A stretch of DNA of 64,000 bases from positions 34,990,166 through 35,054,165 of the forward strand of contig OZ022508.1 of NCBI GenBank assembly GCA_963989385.1, read 5' to 3'. Each line of letters begins with the position of its first letter. Within the stretch, counting starts at the first letter, position 1. The DNA comes from Ctena decussata. Its lineage: Eukaryota > Mollusca > Bivalvia > Lucinida > Lucinidae. The notes below the pieces were generated by a model. The model did no database searches, was not told the origin of the DNA, and worked only from the letters and a program-made list of their open reading frames with translations. The translations under genes and the position numbers were made by a program. Shown piece after piece: positions 1-10,633 of this stretch.

Positions 1-560
1 TCAAGTTTTTGATATTTGTAAATCAAATCAAATGTAATAATGGATATCCAAAAATCATGTTTGTATCCAAAAAAAATGGAATTATGAATATACATAAATT
101 TTAGACATCCAAAAATCAAATCATATAAAAGGTTGTTTTACTATCTGTTCCCTATTTATGGATATTCATAATTCAATTTTTGGATATTCATAATTCAGTG
201 TATGAATAGATTAATCTTGATTACTGGATTATCTAAATTGGATCTATGGATATCCATAATTCAATTTTTGGGTATCCAAAATCAAATTTAGAATATATCA
301 AAGTCAAGACATAAAATTGAATTATGGATATCCAGAAATTGAATTGTGGATTTAATTGTCAAATTATGGACATCGAAAAATCAAAATGAACATTGGATAT
401 CCAAAAATGGCTTTATGGATATCCAAAAATAATTTAGGATATATAATTTTATTTTTGGATATCCATTAACCTGTTTTAGAATATCTAAAAGTGTATTATG
501 TATATCCTTAAATGAATTTTGGATATCCGAAAATTTTGAAGTTATAATAAAAACCATTCA
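1..560. repeat. GGATATCC-rich degenerate repeat region
   Basis: The interval consists of diverged copies of a short palindromic phrase built around GGATATCC, alternating with AAAAATC/ATAATTC spacers. The phrase TTTTACTAT..CCCTATTTATGGAT near 137-165 matches the terminal inverted repeat of the element at 47982-48868, so this is probably an older relative of that element. No coding signal is seen before the first exon at 625. Confidence 0.7.
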
Positions 561-624
561 TTTAAAATATCAGTTTTTGAGTTGATCAGAGTAAGCTGTA
601 TGTTTACATTTTAATTTTCTGTAG

Positions 625-784
625 GACAACTGTCAGTATGTTGCGAACAGAGCTCAAACTGATACGGATGGGGATGGTATTGGTGATGACTGTGATAATT
701 GTCCTAATGATCCTAACAGTGACCAGTTAGACAGTGATGGTGATGGTGCTGGAGATGTCTGTGATACTGATGATGATGGTGATG
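625..784 (+). CDS. Thrombospondin-LamG gene, exon 1 in window (type-3 repeats)
   Basis: This internal exon encodes calcium-binding thrombospondin type-3 repeats; reading starts in phase 0 after a TTTTCTGTAG acceptor with [20 protein letters not shown] and ends with DTDDDGD plus the first base of a split Gly codon at a GTAGGT donor. The DxDxDG(x)xDxC pattern and DNCP phrases are diagnostic of T3 repeats, which wrap Ca2+ ions into the 'wire' of thrombospondins/COMP. There is no start codon, so 5' exons lie left of the window. The 160-nt length and exit phase 1 match exon 2 exactly. The donor is the first of four 20-bp donor-containing repeats. Confidence 0.92.
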
Positions 785-857
785 GTAGGTAAAGAATGAT
801 GATAGTAAGTAAAGAATGATGATGGTAGGTAAAGAATGATGATGGTAGGTAAAGAAT
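778..857 (+). repeat. 20-bp x4 minisatellite made of the exon 1 splice donor
   Basis: Four contiguous 20-bp units follow the pattern GATGATGGTAGGTAAAGAAT (second unit GATGATAGTAAGTAAAGAAT). The first unit spans the real exon 1 donor at 785, and each later unit repeats a GTAGGT or GTAAGT donor with its exon-like GATGATG. The 20-bp period is not a multiple of three, so use of a later donor would shift the frame. Confidence 0.85.
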
Positions 858-874
858 CCAATGAGGGTATTATC

Positions 875-1128
875 ATAACCAGACCCTGAGGCTATAAAAC
901 TTTTTTCATGCTAGACTCAGCCAAGCATGAAATTTTCTCTGCTTATAAATATGAAAATGCCAACTGATGTTGGCATTTTCATATTCATAAGCAGAGAAAA
1001 TTTCATGTTCAGCTAAACTGAGCAAGAAAACGACTGTACTCATCAATAATTTGCTATTTATTAAGAGGTAAAATTTCATGCTCAGCTGACTTGAACTTGA
1101 AAAAAGTTTTATAACCTTGGGGCCAGAC
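875..1128. repeat. Foldback MITE in intron 1
   Basis: Outer arms CCAGACC..GGCTATAAAACTTTTTTC and the complement of GAAAAAAGTTTTATAACC..GGGCCAGACC flank inner arms built on AAATTTTCTCTGC..ATATGAAAATGCCAAC and their inverted copies. It interrupts the tandem series of decayed T3 exon copies. Confidence 0.7.
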
Positions 1129-1133
1129 CTGAC

Positions 1134-1229
1134 TATGATAATTGCTCTACTGATCCTAACAGTGAAAAGTTAGACAGTGATGCTGATGGTGCAGGAGATG
1201 ACTGTGACACTGATGATGATGATGATGGT
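1134..1229 (+). pseudogene. Decayed copy of exon 1 (T3 repeat), copy 2
   Basis: The translation gives YDNCSTDPNSEKLDSDADG followed by GAGDDCDTDDDDDG, clearly the second half of exon 1. The donor has changed from GTAGGT to GTTGGT and there is no acceptor in front. The frame is still open, so inclusion as a cryptic exon cannot be fully excluded, but the splice signals argue for a relic. Confidence 0.75.
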
Positions 1230-1271
1230 TGGTAAAGAACTGGAAAAGATATAAACATGATTAGGCATGAC

Positions 1272-1361
1272 TGGGATAATTGTCCTATAGCTGCTAAAAG
1301 TGATAAATTAGGCAAGCATGATGATTGCTCTGGAGGTATCTGTGATATGGACAAAGATTGT
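1272..1361 (+). pseudogene. Decayed copy of exon 1, copy 3
   Basis: The translation WDNCPIAAKSDKLGKHDDC followed by SGGICDMDKDCR keeps the cysteine spacing of a T3 repeat but has lost most Asp/Gly calcium ligands. It ends at a GTAGGTAAA sequence like the real donor. It is more diverged than copy 2. Confidence 0.65.
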
Positions 1362-1490
1362 AGGTAAAAAAATTGGGGAAATTATTAATGAAAATATGTG
1401 GTAAGGAATTTAGGGAAAGGGAAACATAAAGAGGTAGGTGAAGAATATGGGGAAAATTATTTACATAATCAGACATGGATGTGGTAAATT

Positions 1491-1567
1491 GATGAAGATG
1501 CTAATAGTGATCTGTTAGACAGTGTGGATGATGGTGCTGGAGATGTCTGTGATGCTGTTGATGATGG
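1491..1567 (+). pseudogene. Decayed copy of exon 1, copy 4
   Basis: DEDANSDLLDSVDDGAGDVC then DAVDDG matches the end of exon 1, with an intact GTATGT donor-like end. The preceding spacer (GGGGAAAATTATTTACATAAT) repeats the spacer of neighbouring copies, so the duplicated unit included intron sequence. Confidence 0.65.
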
Positions 1568-1610
1568 TATGTAAAGAATTTGGGGATATTATCAACATAA
1601 TTGGAAATGG

Positions 1611-1662
1611 ATGTGATAATTGTCCCAATGCTGCTAACATGGATAAGTTGTACAGTCAAGAT
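1611..1662 (+). pseudogene. Decayed copy of exon 1, copy 5 (truncated)
   Basis: CDNCPNAANMDKLYSQD aligns with the middle of exon 1 and is cut off by a palindrome (AGATCAGACTGCTCC and its inverted copy, 1664-1712). Confidence 0.55.
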
Positions 1663-1663
1663 C

Positions 1664-1712
1664 AGACTGCTCCTCAAGGAACAGTCTGATCAGGATCTAC
1701 ACTGTTTGCCAT
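1664..1712. repeat. Short foldback repeat (GATCAGACTGCTCC family)
   Basis: Inverted arms surround AAGATCAGACTGCTCC / GGAACAGTCTGATC, followed by CTACACTGTTTG. Related palindromes recur near 22441, 33770 and 39940. Confidence 0.6.
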
Positions 1713-1807
1713 TCCATCTCCATTTTGTAGACTCATTACTGCATTGAACAATCAAACTGTTCAATTTGTAATGGTAATAATTCTAGGTGTCCCAATTTTT
1801 AGATTTT

Positions 1808-2875
1808 TATACCCCCCCACACTTCAGTGGTGGGGTATTATGTTATACCTTTCGGTGTCTGTCCGTCCATCTGTCGGTCCGTCCATGCTCACCATTTCCA
1901 ATCGATAACTTGAGTATTTATTCACGGAATTTTTTCAAATTTTGCGTACATATTGTAATTGACGATGAGTGGTATGGGATTGTTAATGGGCAAAATCTGT
2001 CCATTTTTGACAGAGTTACTGCCCTTTTTCATATTGGAAAAATGGTTTCTGGCCTGTTGTTCCTTTACTGTTTATGATATCTGAATGAAACTTCACAGAT
2101 ATGTGTCACATCAAAGGTTACATATTGTGACCAAGGACCGTTACTCTGACCTTCACAGTTTGTGAATTATCCGCCCTTGATAGGTCTGAAAAAAACGTTT
2201 TTGACCTGTTGTTCCTTTACTATATGGAATATCTGAATGAAACTTTACAGATATGTTTCACATCAAAGGTTACATATTGTGACTAAGAACTGTCACTCTG
2301 ACCTTTCTAGTTTGTGAGTTATCTGCCCTTGATTGAACTGAAAAAATTTTTTTTATCCGTAGTTCCTATACTATATGGAATATTTTAATGAAACTTCACA
2401 GATATGTTTTGCATCAAAGGTTACATATTGTGACAAAGAACCATCACTCTTACCTTTCCAGTTCATGAGTTATCCGCCCTTGATAGGTCTGAAAAATGGT
2501 TTTTAACCTGTAGTTTGCTTTGTATATGGAATATCTGAATAAAACTTCACAGATATGTTTCACATCAAAGGCTTCATATCCTGACTAAGAATTGTCACTC
2601 TGACCTTTCTAGTTTGTGAGTTATCCGCCTTTGATTGATCTAAAAAACATTTTTTATCTGTAGTTCCTTTACTATATGGAATATCTGAATGAAATTTCAA
2701 AGGTACGGTTCACATCTAAGGTTTCATATTGTAACAAAGGACCATCACTCTTACCTTTCCATGTAATGAGTTATCCCCCCTTGATAGATTTGAAAAATGG
2801 TTTTTGACCGGTAGTTCTTATACTGTATGGATTATCTGGATGAAACTTCACTGATATGTTTAAAACCATAGAATA
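1808..2875 (-). mobile_element. Pearl/DINE-like non-autonomous element (CCCCCAC hairpin family)
   Basis: A hairpin (TACCCCCCCAC..GTGGTGGGGTA, 1810-1838) is followed by GTCTGTCCGTCC/GTCGGTCCGTCC microsatellite and about six tandem units of about 150 bp, each with ATATGGAATATCTGAATGAAAC. This layout (end hairpin, GTCC/GGAC microsatellite, tandem core) is that known for bivalve pearl elements and Helentron-linked DINE elements. The 3' limit on this strand is unclear and no matching tail was found. Orientation is set by treating the hairpin as the 3' end. Confidence 0.5.
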
Positions 2876-3077
2876 AGAAATGCTTTACAGCCTGATCTAA
2901 ATATACACTGGTCAGAATGCTCCACATTGTTGGGTGGTTTATATTAATATTTATTTACAGTAAGGACATCATATCTCAGTCTATCCCAGTTTTGTGGCTA
3001 TTTCACTATTATATATCCCAAAAATAAGTTACGATGCCCAGCAGTGGCGGGGTTTCATGCAGTTCCTGCGGTGCTTT

Positions 3078-5275
3078 TTAGCTCACCTGTGGTGAGCTTA
3101 TAGTATAGACTTGGTCCGTCGTCCGTCGTCGTCGTCGGCGTCGTCGGCGTCGTCGTCGGCGTCCACAATTTTAAACATCTTCTTCTCAGAAACCACTGGG
3201 TGGATTGAAGCCAAATTTCATATGGAGCCTTAACAGGATGGGGGAACGAAAGATTATATATTTGGTCCAGGTCACATGACCAAGATGGCCGCCACGCCCA
3301 TATATGGTAAAAACCCTTCAAAAATCTTCTTCTCCAGAACCAAAAGGCCTATGACCTTGAAACTTGGTATGTAGCATCGGGCATGCGGGCCCATCATAAT
3401 TTATATAAATCATGACCTTGTGATGACCTTGACCTAATTTATGACATGGTCAACTTTGGTATGTTAGGCTTTTATATGGGAAAACGCTTAAACGGTGGAT
3501 TTCTCAGAAACTATTTAAGTCTAAGGTACAATACTTGGTATACATGGTTGACTAAATGACCAGATGAAGATATTATGTCACTAAAGGTCAAGGTCATTCC
3601 GTCGGACCATCCGTCGTCAAGATTTTCAAACATCTTCTCCTCTGAAACCACTTGGCCGATTGAAGCCAAATTTCATATGGAGTCTCAGTGGGATATGGGA
3701 ATGAAAGTTTATATATTTGGTCCAGGTCACATGACCAAGATGGCCGCCATGCCCATATTTGGTAAAAACCCTTCAAAAATCTTCTTCTCCAGAACTAAAA
3801 GGCCTATGACCTTGAAACTTGGTGTGTAGCATCAGGCATGCGGGCCCATCAAAGTTTATACAAATCATGCTCTTGCGTTGACCTTGACCTAATTTACTGC
3901 ATGGTCAACTTTGGTACGTTAGGCTTTTATATTGGAAAATGCTTAAAAAGTGGATTTCTCAGAAACTATTTAAGTCTAAGGTACAATACTTGGTATATAT
4001 GGTCGACTAAATGACCAGATGAAGATATTATGTCACTGAAAGGTCAAGGTCATTCCGTCAGACCATCCGTCGTCAAGATTTTCAAACATGTTCTCCTCTG
4101 AAACCACGAGGCCGATTGAAGCCAAATTTCATATGGAGTCTCAGTGGGATGTGGGAACGAAAGTTTATATATTTGGTCCAGGTCACATGACCAAGATGGC
4201 CGCCACGCCCATATATGGTAAAAACCCTTCAAAAATCTTCTTCTCCAGAACCAAAAGGCCTATGACCTTGAAACTTGGTATGTAGCATCGGGCATGCGGG
4301 CGCATCATATTTTATACAAATCATGCTCTTGCGTTGACCTTGACCTAATTTACGGGATGGTCAACTTTGGTACGTTAGGCTTTTATATGGGAAAACGCTT
4401 AAACAGTGGATTTCTCAGAAACTATTTAAGTATTAGGTACAATACTTGGTATACATGGTCGACTAAATGACCAGATGAAGATATTATGTCACTAAAGGTC
4501 AAGGTCATTCCGTCGGACCATCCGTCGTCAAGATTTTCAAACATCTTCTCCTCTGAAACTCCTAGGCCGATTGAAGCCAAATTTCATATGGAGTCTCAGT
4601 GGGATTGGGGAACGAAAGTTTATACCCGGGGTCTGGGTCACATGACCAAGATGGCCACCATGCCCATATATGGTAAAAACCCTTCAAAAATCTTCTTCTC
4701 TAGAACCAAAAGGCCTATGACCTTGAAACTTGGTATGTAGCATCGGGCATGCTGGCCTATCATAGTTTATACAAATGATGACCATGTGTTGACCTTGAAT
4801 TAATTGACGACATGGTCAACTTTGGTATGTTAGGCTTTTATATGGGAAAACGCTTATACAGTGGATTTCTCAGAAACTATTTAAGTCTTAGGTACAATAC
4901 ATGGTATATATGGTCAACTAAATGACCAGATGAAGATATTATGTCACTGAAAGGTCAAGGTCATTTTGTCGGTCTGTCCGTCATCAAGATTTTCAAAACA
5001 TCTACTTCTCTGAAACCACTGGTCTGATTGAAGAGAAATTTCATATGGAGTCTAAGTGTGATCAGGGAATAAAAGTTTGTTCTCAGGGTCTTGACCAAGA
5101 TGGCCGCCATGCCGTATATGGTAAAAACCCTTCAAAATCTTCTTCTCCAGAACCAAAAGGTGTATGACCTTGAAACTTGGTATGTAGCTATGGGCACTCA
5201 AGCCCATCATAAACATTAAAATATATATCAGGACCAAGTCTCAGGTGAGCTACAGGACCATTGGTCCTCTTGTAT
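3078..5275 (-). mobile_element. Pearl/DINE-like element (AGCTCACCTG family), five 455-bp core units
   Basis: A hairpin AGCTCACCTGTGGTGAGCT (3080-3098) is followed by a GTC-rich tract (3116-3165) and about five tandem units of about 455 bp (starting near 3170, 3617, 4075, 4531, 4986), each with CAAGATGGCCGCC and GACCTTGAAACTTGGTATGT. The other end carries a half copy of the hairpin (CTCAGGTGAGCTAC) and a small palindrome GGACCATTGGTCC before CTTGTA. The short open frames inside repeat with the unit and are not genes. It ends 24 bp before exon 2. Confidence 0.6.
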
Positions 5276-5298
5276 TTACAGTATAATCCTACTTTCAG

Positions 5299-5482
5299 GT
5301 GTGGCTGATAATACTGATAATTGTCCAACAGCCACAAATGCAGATCAGGCTGATTTTGATGATGATGGTGTTGGTGATGTCTGTGACAACTGTTTCAATG
5401 TCAGTAATGCTGACCAGGCTGACACTGATCAGAATGGTGTTGGGGATGCTTGTGACATTCCTGGGGGAACAGACAAGGATTT
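5299..5482 (+). CDS. Thrombospondin-LamG gene, exon 2 (type-3 repeats)
   Basis: This exon completes the split Gly and reads [20 protein letters not shown], then two further T3 motifs with [12 protein letters not shown] and [10 protein letters not shown], ending PGGTDKD plus TT at a GTAAGT donor. The acceptor is ACTTTCAG. The 184-nt length enters in phase 1 and leaves in phase 2, which fits exon 3. It lies only 24 bp from the end of a pearl-like element. Two decayed copies of its second half lie downstream. Confidence 0.93.
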
Positions 5483-5593
5483 GTAAGTTACATTTAACAC
5501 TAGTAATGACGTTATTTTCATTTCTTTGATGTGGTCTTAGCTTCCAGAGGGTCTAGTTTTCCTTCAGATGGCATTCAGTATGACGTACACTGA

Positions 5594-5792
5594 TTAGAAT
5601 GGTGTCATTCTGACACCATTCTGATCAGTGTCAGCCTGATTGCTGATACAGATCAAGCTAACACTGATAGTTATGCCTGTCACAACTGTGACACTGTCAG
5701 TGATGATGACAAAACTGGCACTGATCAGAATGGTGTTGTGACACTGCAGGGGGGGTGGGGGGGGGGTGGGGGGGAAATAAGGATTATTTTGT
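5594..5792 (+). pseudogene. Decayed copy of exon 2, copy A, with an inverted fragment
   Basis: From about 5644, ACAGATCAAGCTAACACTGA through CTGTCACAACTGTGACACTG to GGCACTGATCAGAATGGTGT follows exon 2 from its ADQAD motif to QNGV, with indels and no open frame. The preceding 40 bp contain the same ACTGATCAGAATGGTGTCA phrase facing itself as a hairpin. A G-rich tract (5750-5773) stands where exon 2 has CCTGGGGGAAC. Confidence 0.65.
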
Positions 5793-5859
5793 TGCACAGA
5801 ACACTTGTAATGGAGCAAAACAGATAACAGTCATATTGACACTTATCAAAATGGTGGCA

Positions 5860-6028
5860 TTCTGATCAGTGTCAGCCTAAATGCTGAAACCAGTCAAACT
5901 AACAAAGATAGTATTCGTTGGTGTCGGTGTCATCATTGAGAGTGTCAGTAATGCAGAAGAAGCTGACACTGAGAAAAATGGTGTTGGGAGTGCAGGTGAC
6001 ACTCCTTGGGGAACAAATAAGGAGTAAA
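5860..6028 (+). pseudogene. Decayed copy of exon 2, copy B
   Basis: GTCAGTAATGCAGAAGAAGC through GACACTGAGAAAAATGGTGT to CCTTGGGGAACAAATAAGGA is a near copy of the exon 2 tail including GGTDKD. The donor is lost (GTAAGTTAC became GTAAATTAC), so it should not splice as exon 2 does. Intron sequence after the donor was copied too (TTACTTG vs TTACATT). Confidence 0.7.
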
Positions 6029-6170
6029 TTACTTGTATTGCTTATAGGGAAATTAAAAGGATAACAACCAGATCTATACTGAATATTTGCATACTTAATT
6101 TTCTGTCATTTATAAGATTTAATGAATCCTTCAGGAACAACTTCATTAAGCTTACAATATGTTAACAACC

Positions 6171-6391
6171 TGGGGCCGTATTCATAAAACTACTTGTGGT
6201 TGCTATGCTGTTGCTAAGGCTAAATTTCTATAAAGGAGATTTTCTACAACGATGAAATTTGCTCTGGAGGAACAGTCTTTGAAAGACTGTTCCTCCAGAG
6301 CAAATTTCATAGTTGTAGGGAATGTCCTTCAAAGAAATTTAGCCTTAGCAACAGCATAGCAACGACAAGTAGTTTTATGAATACGGCCCCA
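6171..6391. repeat. Foldback MITE, long perfect arms
   Basis: Outer ends TGGGGCCGTATTCATAAAAC and its complement enclose arms with CTTAGCAACAGCATAGCAAC and a central GAGGAACAGTCTTTGAAAGACTGTTCC hairpin. It is palindromic over nearly its whole length. Confidence 0.85.
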
Positions 6392-6588
6392 GGCCCTGGT
6401 TTACAAAAAGTAGAATTGTGCCTTGAAGGACTAGTACATGCAAAAACAAATGAACAAAAAGTCAAAATTGTTTTGAGATAATATATAGACATATGACATC
6501 ATGTAAACATATGTTTGGGAGCATAATTTGAATTTTGAATTATAAATAGCACACCGTACAACCGGCTGAAGTGATGCCAGATGCCTAC

Positions 6589-7600
6589 CATACCTGCCAA
6601 GTTTCACGATTTGTGCGTGACCCTCACGAATTTGGACGCCTTCCACGACCTCACGATCGTATTTTGATAAATAGCCATAACTCACGCTTCCTTCGCTTGC
6701 TCACGATTTCACTTTAAACCGGAGAATGATAAAAAAAAAATGTCTTTTTTTTGCGCTCTCTCGATCGTCAAAAATGTGTTTTCTCTCAACTTCCGCTACA
6801 TTCGGACAATCTCGGTCACCGAATCTATATTTATCTCCGGGAAAATTCATCACCTGGTCTAAAAATAGGTAAAGGTAAAGGTTTCCAATAGTCTTAAAAT
6901 AGCATGGGTAAAAATAACTCGAGTATTCGACAGCGATTAGAGCCGAAAACAACCAAATGTGTACTTCCGTTTTTTGTACATGAAATATTGACAACATGAA
7001 AAATAAAGGTTTTATATAAATCAAAGTACCAAAATGGATGGGAGATCGAGTTTACCTGGGTTACGAAGAGTGAGAAGGGCAACAGCGTTGCATTTTGTAA
7101 ACTTTGTCAAAGGCATTTCAGTGTTTCCCACGCCGAAAAAAACGATGTGAAAAAGCATGGTAACACAGATCTTCACAGTCGGTCATTGAAAACGTCAAAA
7201 CATTTGCAATCGGTATCTGATTTTGTTTTTACCTAGACAGACCAAAATGTTATCAGAGCTGAAACTTTCTAAAACAACTTCATTGCAGAACCTAACTTGC
7301 CATTTTTGATAGCAGATCACTTTAACAACCTCAATGTATAAAATCTTAGTAAAATAATAACTGTAAATAAGAATACTTGATGTTTATCTTCATTTAAGAA
7401 CTACCTACTGATCCTACTCCTCCCCATTGCCATCCCCTATCTCTAGTTTCGCATAAAGAGAAAAAATGACACAAAAAAAATCTCACTCTTTTCCATTGTC
7501 AATGGGTTTCTCCGCGAATGAACTAACGTGGAAAAGGGGGCTAAATCGAGGCTTCGCGCGCAGTCTCACTCTTTTGTTAATCGAAAACTTGGCAGGTATG
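6589..7600 (+). mobile_element. TIR DNA transposon remnant (CATACCTGCCAAG ends), 6-bp TSD
   Basis: The termini are CATACCTGCCAAGTTTCACG and, at the other end, the complement of CATACCTGCCAAGTTTTCG. The direct repeat GCCTAC (6583-6588, 7601-7606) is present once at the matching place in the opposite arm of the host foldback element, an empty site proving insertion. It carries a zinc-finger transposase fragment. A further solo end lies near 40815. The superfamily is not certain. Confidence 0.8.
7021..7236 (+). pseudogene. Transposase N-terminal zinc-finger fragment
   Basis: The frame gives KYQNGWEIEFTWVTKSEKG, then NSVAFCKLCQRHFSVSHAEK and NDVKKHGNTDLHS, ending at a stop at 7234. The C-x2-C ... 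H-x-H layout with FSVSH and DVKKH is typical of the BED-like/hAT-type zinc finger at the start of many DNA-transposon proteins, where it binds the element's ends. No catalytic domain follows before the right TIR, so the element is an internally deleted relic. An alternative is an N-terminal exon whose remainder has been lost. Confidence 0.6.
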
Positions 7601-8224
7601 GCCTACAGAGATAACAGATGGGCGAAATCGAAAGTAGAATTTCAGCAGGTGAGATAAAGTTACCGGTAAAAACAGACGATAAAATCCTGGAAGAGTTTAG
7701 CCTCATATGGAAGTTGCTCAGTGCCTGTAGATTCTACAGTGCCAGTCTGGGTGGCTTTCATACACAGATAAGGCTATGGCAGGGCTTGAAAGGGGAACAT
7801 TTACAGAAAACAACACAAAATCTGCATTTCGGCTCCCATTAAATGAATCTGAGATAGTGACCAATCTGTTTGCTTGCGTACAATGAAACCTCATTTAATT
7901 GGCAATATTTCTGCCAATTTTTGATGCACAGTTTAGTTTTATAATGAAAATACACGCGTTCAAAGAGGGTGGGTAGCGAAAAAATGGTTGCCTTTGTCAA
8001 CAGATGCAATTTTAGGTGAATAGCTGGGATGACAGATTGATTTGTATGGAAATGGCTGACATTGATGGCAGGTATCAATACATAAGTATGTGTCCTTAAA
8101 ATCGCATTTTTAATGTTTTGGTTGTGTCAACAGCATAAAATCACCGAGAGAACTCGTAAAAAGTATTTTTCTAGATGTCAAAGGAATAATGAAAGCATAC
8201 TTTAACGCATAACTTCAATGCAAA

Positions 8225-8864
8225 TGTCATACATGTACAAAATTCTAAGTCTGTTACCTTGACCTTAGGACAGCAGCAGCATCCATATAATGTAAACCAG
8301 TATGAAATAAACCTAGTCATGTATCATTAGGCTCCACTGAAGTATATTGGAACTATACGCCAAAAACCTACAGCATATGGCTAAGTCCTAGTTATTGACC
8401 CCTGGCCCCACCCATGAGCCTGACCCTGCAGCTTAGGTAGTCCGTGACGAAAGCAATGATGTAGAGATATCATGAACCAAATATGGAAGAAATTTTCAAT
8501 GCAGTTACATAGATATGAGCAATCAGAAAGGTTTAACGCAAAACTTTGACATAATGAAAATGCCTAAGTCCTAATTATTGACCCCTGGCCCCACTCTGGG
8601 ACCTGACCCAGGGGCTTAGCTAATTCACGTCAAAGGTAATGCTATAGAGATATCATGAAACAAATATGAAAAGAATCTGATGAGTGGTAACAGAGATATG
8701 AGCAACCCAAAAAGTTTAACGCAAAACTTTGACGTAAAGTTGACGAACGGACAGACGAACGAACAAACTCGCGAACGAACGTACGGACGGACGAACACAC
8801 GGACGAACGGACGGAATGACAAAAACTATATACCCCCTGACATACTTCGTATGTCGGGGATATA
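8225..8864 (+). mobile_element. Pearl/DINE-like element (CCCCTGACATAC hairpin)
   Basis: About three units containing AGAGATATCATGAAACAAATAT and CCTAAGTCCTAATTATTGAC end in a GGACGGACGAAC microsatellite (8745-8817) and a hairpin TACCCCCTGACATACTTCG and its inverted arm (8830-8862). The left end is approximate. Confidence 0.5.
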
Positions 8865-9983
8865 AATACCAAAACTACCTTTTTAACTATGGTACCGTTA
8901 AAAGTAGCATTTTACTAGTATGTTCATTTGAATGAAATCCTGTTTTGTAATATTACTTTAATCAATCGCAGGGTTTTACGCCAGAGTAGTTAAAACATGC
9001 CTTTTCCGACTAAACTACCGTTTTTCTGGCCCTAAACGATGTCATTCCAAACATAACTAACCAGATAGGGTTTAAACAGCATGGGCCGACTGCTCAAAGC
9101 AAGTTTAAGCTAACCTCGAGTTTAATCCATACCAAATGTAACCTCGGGGTTAACTTAAACCAGCATGGAAGGTTATTAAACAAAATTTACTGAGAGATGT
9201 AAAGCTATTAAATGCAACAATATGCATTCTGGTGGACAAGCATGCATCATCCTTCATGATTTCACGCTGAAGTCATATTCATAATCAGTTTAAAGACACA
9301 TACTTATATATTGGTACCTGCCATCAATGTCAGCCATTTCCATACAAACCGATCTGTCATCCATGCTATCCACCTAAAATTGCATCTGTTGACAAAGGCA
9401 ACCATTTTTTCGCTACCCACCCTCTTTGAAAGCGTGTATTTTCATTATAAAGCTAAACTGTGCATCGAAAATTGGCAGAAATATTGCTAATTAACTGAGG
9501 TTTCATTGTACGCAAGCAAACAGATTGGGTACTATCTCAGATTCATTTAATGGAAGCCGAAATGCAGACTTTGTGGTTTTTTTCTGAAAATGTTCCCCTT
9601 TCAAGCCCTGCCATAGCTTATCTGTGTACGAAAGCCACCCAGACTGGCACTGTAGAATCTACAGGTACTGAGCAACTTCCATATGAGGCTAAACTCTTCC
9701 AGGATTTTATCGTCTGTTTTTACCGGTAACTTTATCTCACCTGCTGAAATTCTACTTTCGATTTCGCCGATCTGTTATCTCTGTAGGCATCTGGCATCAC
9801 TTCAGCCGGTTGTACGGTGTGAATAGGCTATTGAAATTCTAGAAATAACTTCATATTTTATTTGGGCATTTTAATTCTGGCAAAATGTTCATGCTTTGCA
9901 TTCAGTTTTTACTAAACTTACCATATTTATTTGGCTATAAGATAGGGTTTTCCTCTTTCTAGAATTGCCCCAAGTATCTAAAT

Positions 9984-10338
9984 AGAGGATCTTACATGAG
10001 TGCTCATGTATTATTGAATTTATTAAACGAGTTGGGGAAAAAGATAAGATGCGAGGCTTTGCCGAGCATCTTATCGGTTTTCCCCAACGAGTTTAATAAA
10101 TTCAATAATACAGGAGCATGAATGCAAGATTCTATTTATCATATGACACTAAAATCGCATTTATCAGCAAAATTTGCACTAAAACGTCACTATTTTGCCA
10201 TTAGAAAACGCGACGTTTTTATGGACGTCAACGTATAACATTACAATGTAATTTGCATATTTAATCCACTAGTGGATTATCGCATTTAATGCATGGCTTT
10301 ATTACACTCTCAGATGCGACGTCATATGATAAATCATT
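9984..10338. repeat. MITE (CTTACATGAGTGCTCATGTA family), copy 1
   Basis: It starts with GAGGATCTTACATGAGTGCT, contains inverted arms AATTTATTAAACGAGTTGGG / CCCCAACGAGTTTAATAAAT, and ends at CATATGATAAAT. The same sequence recurs at 20389-20738 and, partly, inverted at 22806-23012. Confidence 0.75.
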
Positions 10339-10355
10339 TTAGTAGTCCTGTCATG

Positions 10356-10455
10356 AGATGGGGTTTTACCCCTACCAAAACAATCTAAAAGTCTAGACAT
10401 ATATCTGGGTTTTTAAGATTGATTCGGAAGGGAAAACCTCTTTGTTATAACCAAA
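10356..10455. repeat. Degenerate foldback MITE (AAAACAATCTCAAAGATC family)
   Basis: Inverted arms GGGGTTTTACCC..AAAACAATCT / AAGATTGATTC..GGGAAAACCTC. Better preserved relatives lie at 31595-31704 and 36336-36455. Confidence 0.5.
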
Positions 10456-10633
10456 GAAAGATGCTTAATTATTAATTGTTATTAGAAATTATTTCCCATA
10501 TTTTAAAGCTACATGTACTATGGATTTACATGTCATTATTTATTTCCCATATTTTCAAACTAAAGTACAGGAAATAATTCTCAAGAACATTTATTAGCCT
10601 TTATTTATGCTATTGATTTGTTTGTATTGTCAG

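Larger units (their letters stand above)
6550..9821. mobile_element. Large foldback DNA element with about 560-bp inverted arms
   Basis: The left arm begins CACACCGTACAACCGGCTG and the right arm ends with its complement; both arms continue for about 500 bp (left part 7601-8097, right part about 9290-9790). A 5-bp direct repeat AATAG (6545-6549 and 9822-9826) flanks it and fits a target-site duplication. The left arm carries a later insertion (6589-7600). The centre includes a pearl-like element and undiagnosed AT-rich sequence (8870-9290). No transposase for this element was found. Confidence 0.75.

Noticed and set aside
1134..1567. Additional functional T3 exons of the thrombospondin gene
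   Set aside because: They lack acceptors, lose calcium ligands or donors, and exon 1 already joins exon 2 in phase. They are kept as relics unless RNA shows inclusion.
3055..5237. Series of similar 60-88 codon frames on both strands
   Set aside because: They recur every 455 bp because the pearl-like core unit recurs. Frames on opposite strands are equally conserved, so no coding selection is implied.
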